This document shows, one piece after another, positions 59,001-64,000 of a DNA stretch of 64,000 nt. The notes below the pieces were generated by a model. The model was not told the origin of the DNA. It made no database searches and saw nothing but the letters and a program-made list of their open reading frames with translations. The translations under genes and the position numbers were made by a program. This DNA is from Labia minor (Eukaryota; Arthropoda; Insecta; Dermaptera; Spongiphoridae). Each line of letters opens with the position of its first letter. Position 1 is the stretch's first letter. Location of the stretch: positions 75,417,719-75,481,718 of the forward strand of contig OY720348.1 of assembly GCA_963082975.1 (NCBI GenBank), read 5' to 3'.

Positions 59001-60072
59001 TCTTTTTAAATAAAATTTTATATGATTTTATTTTATATATTTTTATTTATAAAATAAACCAAATGACGGGTTTAATATCATAAATATTATTTGCTGAATG
59101 GGCATTAAGTTTTTTTTTTCGTATTTATAAAATTCAATCTCATCTTCAGTCCTGGTTAATAAAATTAAATACCATATAAATCTTAAATAAAAGAAAATAT
59201 AATATTTCTTCTTGTGTTTAGAAAAATTGCGTAATTACATTTTTAATGAATACTATTTAGTTTTATTAAAATTGCAAATAAAATATAAATGCGATATAAA
59301 AAAAAATTTCAGACCTGGTTAGAAAACATGATATGATCAGAAAAGAAAATGAAATAATTCTTTAGAAAAAAGACAGATGATAACAAGAAAAAGAAAAGAA
59401 AAGAGTACGACATATAATAGAGATTTTGTTAAATAGAAAAAAAAGAAAATACGAGGGTGGGGTGAAAAGTTTCCGGCCTGACCAAGAAAAACGATGTTTT
59501 TAAATTTTTTTTTTTTGTTTTAATTTTCAACATTCAAGATAGGCGAGACCTGTACGATGTTAGCTGAAAGTGTGCGAAATATTTTGCACAACCCTTTGAA
59601 TATGGAAAGCTGTGTGCAACGTGGGTGCCGCGTTTGCAAAAACTGCTTCGAAAAACCATTTCTACCGAGTGTGTCTAAGTATATAAATCAAACAAAATAG
59701 AAAAGTACTACAATGTTTATGTTTAATCCCTAAATTAAGTATTTAACTTCAGTAAGTTACAAATTTATTTAAATATAATATGAACAAACAAATTTTCCAT
59801 ATTTTGAAATGGGGAGGGGAGGGAAAAGTTAATAATTGTAGAATAAATATATATATAAAATTGTAAAATAAAATGGTTGACTTACTTTTGAGGTGGAGAG
59901 TACTGGAATGTTGGATGCTAGTTTCAGGTTTCTTGAGTGGTTGGCCATCTTTAAGCCAGGAAACGGCTGCATTTGCTTCACAGTAAAGGCTCCCAGAACT
60001 GGCCAAAGGAAGACTCTGATTTGCAGGACCCAATTCGATCACCGGTGGTGGCTCGTCTTCACTCGATACCAC
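45045..60072 (-). CDS. robo: Roundabout (Robo) axon-guidance receptor, 3' part of gene
   Basis: Sixteen exons join in frame to 957 codons including the stop. Robo proteins are Slit-binding neuronal receptors with five Ig and three fibronectin III domains, one membrane span and a cytoplasmic tail that recruits actin regulators. This model has Ig5 (residues about 10-85), FN3-1 to FN3-3 (about 110-435), a transmembrane helix (about 469-491, followed by RRR), tyrosine motifs DYAEVD (Y559) and PAPYATTTLI (Y581, CC1), the Ena-type motif LPPPPPHHPPP (676-686, CC2), a Cys/Ser-rich segment (829-866) and SDSNYS near the C-terminus. Presence of CC2 favours a Robo1-type paralogue, since Drosophila Robo2/3 lack it. 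Signal peptide and Ig1-4 are not in the exons found. Introns host a hAT MITE, a LINE scrap, a mariner and other repeats. Confidence 0.95.
45351..45574. repeat. Repeat family P1, inverted-arm copy in robo intron 15
   Basis: Arms AAGGGAATTTTGTAAATAAA and TTTATTTACAAAATTCCCTT of about 80 bp flank a core. The core contains CGTTTCGAGCGTCCAGTGCC on one side and TTGATAACGATTGCAGAAGT plus AGCAATCGAAACGTTGTG on the other. The core stem GATTGC/GCAATC followed by GAAAC is hammerhead-like but the CUGAUGA box is altered. Related units lie at 61571-61875. Confidence 0.6.
46015..46156 (-). CDS. robo: robo exon 15
   Basis: Acceptor TCCTTTCAG, phase 0; encodes QGMNTSVGGARERS, RRPQRPVSPCYSSDSNYSG and RAPPLPHTHRHH; donor G|GTACTC. 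SPCYSSDSNYS resembles the Ser/Tyr motif near the end of Robo tails. An alternative acceptor 3 bases away (CAGCAG) would drop one Gln. Confidence 0.85.
46632..46951. repeat. 320-bp palindrome (family P2) in robo intron 14
   Basis: Two arms of about 150 bp in inverted orientation: CGGGTTATTTTCAATTTTAA against AAAATAACCCG, GTGAGATTTAAGTCGCGACA against GTCGAGACTCAAATCTCAC, and TTGGGATTCTGG against CCAGAATCCC. Internal CGAATTGTCG and GGCGCC correspond to the P2 fragment at 14363. It is a foldback of two retroelement-like termini. Confidence 0.75.
47019..47047. repeat. (TA)n microsatellite
   Basis: Uninterrupted AT alternation in robo intron 14. Confidence 0.9.
47252..47397 (-). CDS. robo: robo exon 14 (Cys/Ser-rich segment)
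   Basis: Acceptor TTTGCAG, donor CAG|GTAAAT, both strong. Encodes HEYSECESRWREDEHSCSDA, then SDTCCSCSESSCLYADT and MQQPPSNLMQ. Six Cys within 16 residues form an unusual cytoplasmic cluster. Similar SCS/ESSCLYA text occurs in insect Robo1 tails as I recall the family. Confidence 0.9.
47479..47635 (-). CDS. robo: robo exon 13
   Basis: Acceptor TTTATTAAG, phase 0. Encodes VPTFPRGFGTDGPGRELNEP, then PYAVALGGNPL and SESFYESGSLLYGAG. The donor CAAG|GTCTTT is weak but gives the exact phase needed by exon 14. The open frame and Gly/Pro/Tyr composition are consistent with the tail. Confidence 0.8.
47988..47993 (-). terminator. Candidate intronic poly(A) signal
   Basis: Minus-strand AATAAA inside GAGGGAATAAAACTTG, directly downstream of the alternative stop. 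AATAAA is common by chance in AT-rich DNA; position, not motif, makes it notable. Confidence 0.4.
48033..48092 (-). CDS. robo: Alternative robo C-terminus by exon 12 read-through
   Basis: If the GTAAGT donor at 48092-48087 is not used, exon 12 stays open for 19 more codons (VSRAAAFEVIPADIAHQPL) and stops at 48033-48035. A canonical AATAAA on the minus strand lies at 47988-47993, about 40 bases after the stop. This would make a receptor ending after CC2 and lacking exons 13-16. It is a prediction from sequence only. Confidence 0.45.
   Translation of the reverse strand, partial: VSRAAAFEVIPADIAHQPL
48093..48199 (-). CDS. robo: robo exon 12
   Basis: Acceptor CTTATTTCAG, two bases complete a codon. 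Encodes SGPSMRGTCASGGGGNVPGH, YGPNTRYAAHNQPPP; strong donor CCT|GTAAGT, phase 0 out. Gly-rich linker then a PPP end. Confidence 0.88.
48274..48394 (-). CDS. robo: robo exon 11
   Basis: Acceptor TTTGTTTAG, phase 0. Encodes GSTCGRNGHHGGSSSGMGAG, SPVLSKRGAHGSHHSALHDS; donor CAG|GTATTC. Gly/Ser/His-rich linker region of the tail. Confidence 0.87.
48401..48615 (-). repeat. Intron repeat next to exon 11 acceptor
   Basis: About 210 bp nearly identical to 51222-51432 (text ATTTATTATCGTACATTTAA, ATTATATAGGTGTAGTATTT, ATAATGAAATTAATATTTTT). In both places it lies directly upstream of a 3' splice site of the robo gene. Confidence 0.9.
49537..49688 (-). CDS. robo: robo exon 10 (CC2 motif)
   Basis: Acceptor ACTTATTTTAG; two bases complete a Val codon. 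Encodes ERHGGHHRSKYPPPGSQMMP, NWSEFLPPPPPHHPPPATLP, SEASRPGRNTS; donor TCG|GTAGAT. LPPPPPHHPPP matches the LPPPPxxPP class of EVH1-binding sites that define Robo CC2 and bind Enabled. Confidence 0.92.
50266..50598 (-). CDS. robo: robo exon 9 (CC0/CC1 tyrosine motifs)
   Basis: Acceptor TTTATTGCAG, donor TATG|GTAAAT. Encodes NATDYAEVDTRNLTTFY and DMPAPYATTTLIG, both diagnostic of Robo cytoplasmic domains and potential Abl substrates, then a Ser/Gly-rich stretch ending STPAGSEHY. The largest exon in the model at 333 bp. Confidence 0.95.
51111..51209 (-). CDS. robo: robo exon 8 (juxtamembrane)
   Basis: Acceptor ACTTTTTCAG, donor TCTG|GTAAAA. Encodes PVVNADITHMNLMNGKETLW, IDRGWRTADKES. LWIDRGWRTADKES is one of the most conserved juxtamembrane strings of Robo receptors. 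Confidence 0.95.
51222..51432 (-). repeat. Intron repeat next to exon 8 acceptor
   Basis: Partner of 48401-48615. It makes up most of the 266-bp intron 7. Confidence 0.9.
51476..51642 (-). CDS. robo: robo exon 7 (transmembrane)
   Basis: Acceptor TATGTTTTAG, donor AACG|GTGAAT. Encodes MQPGGNNSQGGTSVVHEP, the membrane helix WFMVLMAGIVLAVVGATLTT followed by FIL, then the basic stop-transfer RRRQAHAK. HEPWFM before the helix is typical of Robo. Confidence 0.95.
52235..52509. mobile_element. Possible small MITE in robo intron 6
   Basis: Short mirrored ends TTAGCGGTT and GACCGCTGCTA bound a segment with ATTACCCCAAAAT near one end and TTTACCCCATTTGG near the other. Only one copy is seen, so the call is tentative. 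Confidence 0.35.
53149..53351 (-). CDS. robo: robo exon 6 (end of FN3-3)
   Basis: Acceptor TTGGTTTTAG, donor CTAG|GTATGT. Encodes IQVKSNNSKGVAQMTLNAST, VLLNNLTVGGVYSARVLAYT, RAGPGPFSAPVTLVLDASLL, DQYTA. The G-x-Y-x-x-R-V-x-A-x-T-x-x-G pattern is the FN3 F-strand; GPGPFSAPV is the closing G strand. Confidence 0.95.
53649..53916 (+). mobile_element. hAT MITE H1, copy 3, in robo intron 5
   Basis: Complete 268-bp copy. Flanked by GAATTAAG on both sides (53641-53648 and 53917-53924), a perfect 8-bp target duplication that dates it as fairly recent. Confidence 0.93.
54076..54191 (-). CDS. robo: robo exon 5 (start of FN3-3)
   Basis: Acceptor TTTTTGACAG, donor ATAAG|GTAGCC. Encodes PSAPPEKVQVGVLNSTAAWV, RWAPPPPAHHNGIILGYK: the A and B strands and the Trp of an FN3 fold. 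HNGIILGYK is the classic C-strand. Confidence 0.95.
54669..54924 (-). CDS. robo: robo exon 4 (FN3-2)
   Basis: Acceptor GTTAATTTAG, donor GATG|GTAACC. Encodes the C to G strands of FN3-2: IVNAEEFIEGVYIRYRAL, then SSSYTVANLSKNTRYELFLV, PYYKCLEGSPSNTVIVRTLD. YELFLVPYYKCLEGSPSN is highly Robo-specific. Confidence 0.95.
55105..55374 (-). CDS. robo: robo exon 3 (FN3-1 end, FN3-2 start)
   Basis: Acceptor ATATTTTTCAG, donor AAAG|GTGACC, exactly 90 codons. Encodes IGELKRGARYRFLVRAENLH, GLSRPSPLTE closing FN3-1, and ALSSTQIQLNAK opening FN3-2. The linker contains a Ser/Pro stretch and SKEHLALARHAL. Confidence 0.95.
55857..56173 (-). CDS. robo: robo exon 2 (Ig5 end, FN3-1 start)
   Basis: Acceptor TTTGTTTACAG, donor ACG|GTAATT. 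Encodes VQETDAGEYTCVAQSPSGET with the second Ig cysteine in D-x-G-x-Y-x-C, then RWAARVSV, a Pro-rich linker, and APTRIEVLNVTATTATLSWP plus YTVEYWSPD of FN3-1. Confidence 0.95.
56310..56575 (-). mobile_element. LINE 3' fragment in robo intron 1
   Basis: The minus strand encodes CIYGPKKDEITGEWRRLHNE, ELHDLYASPDI and, after a stop, AGHVARMGEERI: the same LINE family and region as 9409-9842. It lies only 137 bp upstream of exon 2 and is dead. Confidence 0.78.
56576..59449 (-). other. robo: robo intron 1, AT-rich remainder
   Basis: Nearly 2.9 kb of AT-rich sequence. The 107-codon frame at 57230-57553 is Ile/Tyr/Phe-rich and considered chance. No additional exon or repeat was recognised. Confidence 0.5.
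59450..59669 (+). mobile_element. Mariner M1, 3'-truncated copy in robo intron 1
   Basis: Starts with TA and GAGGGTGGGGTGAAAAGTTT. It keeps the helix-turn-helix part, loses about 20 bp relative to other copies near GCAAAAACTGCTTCG, and breaks off at TTTCTACCGA. The other TIR is absent. It lies about 215 bp from the Ig5 exon. Confidence 0.85.
59886..60072 (-). CDS. robo: robo exon 1 of this model (first part of Ig5)
   Basis: Acceptor TGTGATTGCAG, phase 0, donor AAAA|GTAAGT. Encodes VVSSEDEPPPVIELGPANQS, LPLASSGSLYCEANAAVSWL, KDGQPLKKPETSIQHSSTLH. PPPVIxxGPANQ is the standard opening of Robo Ig5. Only eight positions separate the first Ig Cys from the core Trp, fewer than the roughly twelve usual for Robo Ig5. 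Ig1-4 exons must lie farther upstream. Confidence 0.95.
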
Positions 60073-60233
60073 CTGCAATCACATCAAACCAACATTTAAA
60101 GTATGTTCCGTTCAAATTCAGATGCGTGGGCAAAAGGTCGATTCAATTAGTATAATTGCAATAATATTAACATCTAAGAAGAATGTCGAATGATTATATG
60201 TACCTTTTTATAGTTAATTTGACTAGTTACTAT

Positions 60234-60502
60234 CAGTCATGTATTGGTAAAATAAGAAGTAAGGGAACGCGTAGTGGGAACAAAAAAAAGTCCTATTTTC
60301 AGAAAACTATTTTTTTCCATATGAGTTTTTATTTTTTCTTATTCTTACTATACAAAATATTAATGAACACAAAAAAAAAGAAATTCTAACAGTAGATTTA
60401 AGTGGGAGTTGTCGGGACTTGAAAAAGTACTGGAACGCATTCCGGTTCTGAAAAAGGTAAGGGAACGTCGTTCCTCCGCGTTCCCCTCCCAATACACCAC
60501 TG
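60234..60502 (+). mobile_element. hAT MITE H1, copy 4
   Basis: Complete copy (first end mutated to CAGTCATG). Flanked by GTTACTAT at 60226-60233 and 60503-60510, a perfect 8-bp duplication. It lies 154 bp upstream of the Ig5 exon acceptor. Confidence 0.92.
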
Positions 60503-60823
60503 GTTACTATAGTTAATTTCTCCTCAATGAGTTCAAAGGTTATAAAGGAAAATGAAGAGAAATAAATTTATAAAAAAAAATGTTGAAAAATTGAATACAA
60601 AATGCTAAATAAAAATAAAAATTAAATATGTATTTTAATTTTTCTAGTTTATATATTAATTTATATTCCTTTCAATTTATATCTTATTTACAAAGTTAAA
60701 AAAAAGTCTATTTTAATTAGAGTTAAGAGTCTATACGAGAATGTATGCATAAAGTCTTCTATGCAATCAAACTGGAATTAATCCTTCCCTCGATAATTTT
60801 TTTAATCCTTTTCATTTTTTTAC

Positions 60824-61205
60824 CTTCCATGCAGCTTAACAAAAAGGAGGACGGTGTTGAGGAGACGAGGGTGGTGGGTTTTTAAATGAGCACCAAGGAG
60901 AGGGTAAAGAGATGGTTGAAGATCTGTCGAGTTTCTCTGGTGCGATGTTTTCAATGAGATATTATCTAATTTGAGACTTAACTCATTCCTGAAACATTTC
61001 AAATTATAAAACCAGCCATCAAGACTTTGACGTGCCCAAAAGGGAGGAAGAAAATCTTCCACGTGGCAAAAGGGCTGGATTATGGCATGTAATAAAAAGT
61101 CCAGGATGTTGATGGCATCCAAGAGGGATTTGTCTTCCAGGCAACCAAATAAGATGATTAGCTGAGGGTCTTCTAAAGGAGGGAGCATGGAAAAGACACG
61201 GTCGA
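60824..61205 (-). CDS. Unrecognised exon-like coding segment
   Basis: An open minus-strand frame of about 127 codons in the splice-bounded part (144 from the first ATG). The acceptor candidate TCCATTTTATTAG is preceded by a pyrimidine-rich tract and CTAAC; the donor is GGAAG|GTAAAA. The peptide includes LEDPQLIILFGCLEDKSLLD, AINILDFLLHAIIQPF, VEDFLPPFWARQSLDGWFYN and LKCFRNELSLKLDN. Hydrophobic helices alternate with charged turns, suggesting an alpha-helical repeat protein. Base composition is clearly less AT-rich than its flanks. I do not recognise the family, and it is not Robo-like (no Ig features). It could be an exon of a nested or neighbouring gene, or a captured gene fragment. Confidence 0.4.
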
Positions 61206-61570
61206 CTAATAAAATGGATTCAGACAAAACGAAAAGCAAAGAGAAGTATGTCATCGAAATACACCCGCGTTAGAAGGTAAATTTTGGTGAAAAAAAAGAA
61301 AGGTACTCGAGGAGTGACTGTGAATGGAAATGGCGATTGCTTCTTGGATTATCAGTCAAATCATTGATTCCAGGTTTTATGGCATTGGTAGATTAGATAA
61401 AATACAATGAATGAATAAAATTCACTATTTTACGCCCTTCGATTATTTATTTCTTAGTAAAGCAGTGTCAACAATATTTCTAAGAATACTCTTCAAATTG
61501 GGCATCCTGTAGAGAATTTTAGTTAAATTATTTTTTTTTTTAATAATATATATTCCCTTTTAAATAAATT

Positions 61571-61875
61571 ACGGTGGACGCTCGGACAATGCAGTCGCTT
61601 GGTAACGATTGCAGAAGTAGCAATCGAAACGTTGTGTATTTTTTTTTAATAAATTTACAAAAAAAAAAAAATATTAATATATGGTTTTATTTACAAAATT
61701 CCCTTATAAATAAATGACGGCACTGGACGCTCGGACTAGTGCAGTCGCTTGATAACGATTGCAGAAGTAGCAATCGAACGTTGTGTATTTTTTTTATTTT
61801 TTTCAATAAATTTACAATAAAAAATATCAATATGCGATTTTATTTACACAAAATTCCCTTATAAATAAAAACAGC
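61571..61875 (+). repeat. Tandem dimer of repeat family P1
   Basis: Two head-to-tail units of about 145 bp, each with GCAGTCGCTTG(G/A)TAACG, GATTGCAGAAGTAGCAATCG, then AACGTTGTGTATT, a T/A-rich part and TTTATTTACA-CAAAATTCCC-type ends. The first unit lacks the GGCACTGG part at its start. The third related sequence is at 45351-45574. Confidence 0.75.
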
Positions 61876-61902
61876 CACCAAAGATTTAATAATTTAATAT
61901 CT

Positions 61903-61904
<2 letters not shown>

Positions 61905-61945
<41 letters not shown>
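61905..61945. repeat. (AT)n microsatellite
   Basis: Long alternating AT run. Confidence 0.95.
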
Positions 61946-61948
<3 letters not shown>

Positions 61949-62609
61949 TATAAAATACGTATACGAAAGAGATGAAAAAAAATAAAATAAAAATAAAAAA
62001 TGAAGTGAAAGGATATTAATATGATTAATAAAATTTGAAAATAAAAGATTCTAGAAATGGCCGGAATAAATTACGTAAAGGGCTTTTCCAGTTTGCCACT
62101 CGACTCTCCTCTATCCCTACCTCTACAACGATGAACAATAAATAAATACCTTAAATACCTCAAGTGGTGGTAAATAAAGTTACGAATCCTGATGAAAGCT
62201 TACCTTATAAAAGAAAAAAATATATGATTTATTAAAAAAAAAAAAATGAGATGTAGATAAAAATGTGATTTCAAAAAAAAAATATAAATATATAAATTAT
62301 ATTATAATAAATATACTAATAGTTTAAAAACATTAACAATAAAATAAAATAATTTTAAATAAACACAACTAATATAACAACAACAAAAAAAAAAAATCAA
62401 TCCCCTATTTAAAATAGCTAAAACAAGTAAATGAATGTCGAAAATTGAATTTGGACATGATTAGGGTCTATTTACAATAAACTCAATAATAATAAATGGA
62501 AAACTTTTATTTTATGTAGAGAAAATATCCAAACCACCGAATTTAATAGTTAGATTTACATTACTTTGCATCTTAACTAATCGATGTAGCTGATCAAAAT
62601 CCATGCAAG
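61946..62609. other. AT-rich DNA, nothing recognised
   Basis: A-rich homopolymers and no coding signature. Confidence 0.45.
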
Positions 62610-62866
62610 CAGTGGTGTATTGGGAGGGGAACGACGTTCCCTTACCTTTTTTCAGAACCGGAACGCGTTCCAGTACTTTTTCATGTCCCGACAACTCCCA
62701 CTTAAATCTACTGTTAGAATTTCTTTTTTTGTGTTCGTTAATATTTTGTATAGGAAAAATGAGAAAAAATAAAAACTTATACGGAAAAAAATAGTTTACT
62801 TTAAATAGGATTTTTTTTGCTTCTACTAGGCGTTCCCTTACTTCTTATTTTACCAATACATCACTG
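62610..62866 (-). mobile_element. hAT MITE H1, copy 5, inverted
   Basis: Ends CAGTGGTGTATTGGGAGG and CCAATACATCACTG; flanked by CATGCAAG and CATGCAAT, a 7-of-8 target duplication. Confidence 0.9.
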
Positions 62867-63083
62867 CATGCAATCACCTTTTATTTAAAGAATTATAAAT
62901 TATTTGAGAATGAAATGAAAAACTTTATTTTTCGACGACATACAGTTTTTAAGCCAACGTTTACAGCCAATGCAAGACACAATTAATATCCTGCTAAATT
63001 TATGAAAAACTTAAGAGCAACCGCGTTCAAAAAATTTGAAAATCGATGGAGAATATTGGGAGTTGAAATTGAGGTCAAGGGAT

Positions 63084-63412
63084 GTTGACGACAAGGGTGT
63101 TTCAACCTCCTCACTCCACTTCCTTGTCCCTGGTTGTAAATGCAACCGTGGCCTTTCCTGTGGAACGGGATGCTTGAACCCCTGATCAGGCCTTGGTGGC
63201 GGCCAGTAAAAAAGTCTCCCACCCCCTTCTCCCCCACAACCGATAAGCCAGTAGGGGGCGGGATTAATATATAAATTGGAACACTAACCCCGCAAGGGAC
63301 TCTTCCGTTTAGATTCGTGATGGTTATGATGATGAGAGTGTGTGTGTATTTGCCTATGTATATTTATTGTAAATAAACCACTTTATAGAAAAACCAAAAC
63401 AAGAAGTGTTGT
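63084..63412 (+). mobile_element. Possible solo LTR
   Basis: A less AT-rich block starting TGTTGACGACAAGGG and ending near TGTTGTTACTCTATCA. It contains a TATA-like ATATATAAATTGG at 63267-63279 and a poly(A) signal AATAAA at 63372-63377 about 100 bases later, the order expected for U3-R-U5 of an LTR. No clear 5-bp target duplication, tRNA-primer site or internal retroelement sequence is visible, so this is tentative. It could instead be an ordinary promoter. Confidence 0.3.
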
Positions 63413-64000
63413 TACTCTATCAAGATAATATATACCCCGAGACAACGATCCAACCCCTCCCAAACCACTACATATACATAACATATTATTATTATATTAT
63501 ATTATATTATATTGAATTCTGCAACTATAATGAGTCCTATAAATAGCAATTCATTGGGGAAAAAATAATTAATAATATAAATATATATATTATTATTATT
63601 ATATGGTATAAAGTAAATTTATTTATTAAAATAAGATATTTTTTTATTTATTTCGTATTATAATCATTAATGTAATTAATTACCATGCATGAAAATAAAA
63701 TCTATTTAATACATAGAATATTAATTTAAGTTTAGAAATAATTACAGGTCGATGGTTGGTGGTGGGGTGGGTTGTGAAAGGATAACTAATTATTTAATCC
63801 AATGCCATAAATTACATCCCTTGGTGCGTGCATCGTTTTGAATATTATTCAATTACTTGTGTTCCATAATAAATACATTTTTCAAAGCACCATCGCCCTT
63901 CGTTTATCAATTGGGAGGTCATCGAAATGGTTTTTAAACTCCTCATTCGAGTGAATAGATGAAAGGCGATTGGGGGGAAGGCATCAAAGAACCTAATGGA
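63413..64000. other. AT-rich DNA, nothing recognised
   Basis: Includes (TTATA)n-like runs near 63487-63515. No coding signature. Confidence 0.45.

Noticed and set aside
1..64000. CRISPR array, bacterial operon or phage-like system
   Set aside because: No regularly spaced short repeats, no bacterial gene organisation; the sequence is a spliced eukaryotic locus.

Overview
This is a strongly AT-rich, repeat-dense piece of an animal nuclear genome, most likely an arthropod. The evidence is spliced exons with GT-AG introns, an insect-type Robo receptor with both CC1 and CC2 cytoplasmic motifs, several mariner, hAT and LINE remnants, and tRNA-derived SINEs. The species cannot be fixed from the sequence. 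There are no bacterial-style genes, no CRISPR arrays and no convincing free-standing tRNA or rRNA genes.

One gene is well supported: the 3' two-thirds of a roundabout (Robo) axon-guidance receptor on the minus strand, from 60072 down to the stop codon at 45045. I resolve 16 coding exons whose splice phases agree at every junction. They give 957 codons including the stop: the fifth Ig domain, three fibronectin III domains, one transmembrane helix, the CC0/CC1 tyrosine motifs, the CC2 proline motif, a Cys/Ser-rich segment and a C-terminal tail. The signal peptide and Ig1-Ig4 must lie beyond position 60072, probably beyond the window edge. Read-through of the exon 12 donor gives a short alternative C-terminus followed at once by a poly(A) signal. 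The stretch below 45045 probably holds the 3' UTR.

Upstream of Robo exon Ig5, at 60824-61205 on the minus strand, is an unrecognised exon-like open frame with plausible splice sites. It may belong to a second, nested or neighbouring gene.

The remaining sequence (1-45000, the Robo introns and 61-64 kb) is intergenic or intronic and filled with mobile-element copies. They include: internally deleted mariners that keep both transposase ends (6.8, 20.1, 26.0, 26.2, 59.5 kb); a long-TIR mariner with a 40-codon helix-turn-helix ORF (15.4 kb); other mariner relics (7.4, 15.9, 28.9 kb); hAT MITEs with 8-bp target duplications (13.2, 32.2, 53.6, 60.2, 62.6 kb and two other subfamilies); TTAA-flanked 91-bp palindromes (0.9, 13.0, 44.1 kb); two tRNA-derived SINE families; LINE 3' fragments; two repeat families with Penelope-like or hammerhead-like features; and two numerous unclassified families, here called A (10 or more copies) and B (4 copies). 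A 673-bp block is present twice, about 22.3 kb apart, and is almost identical.
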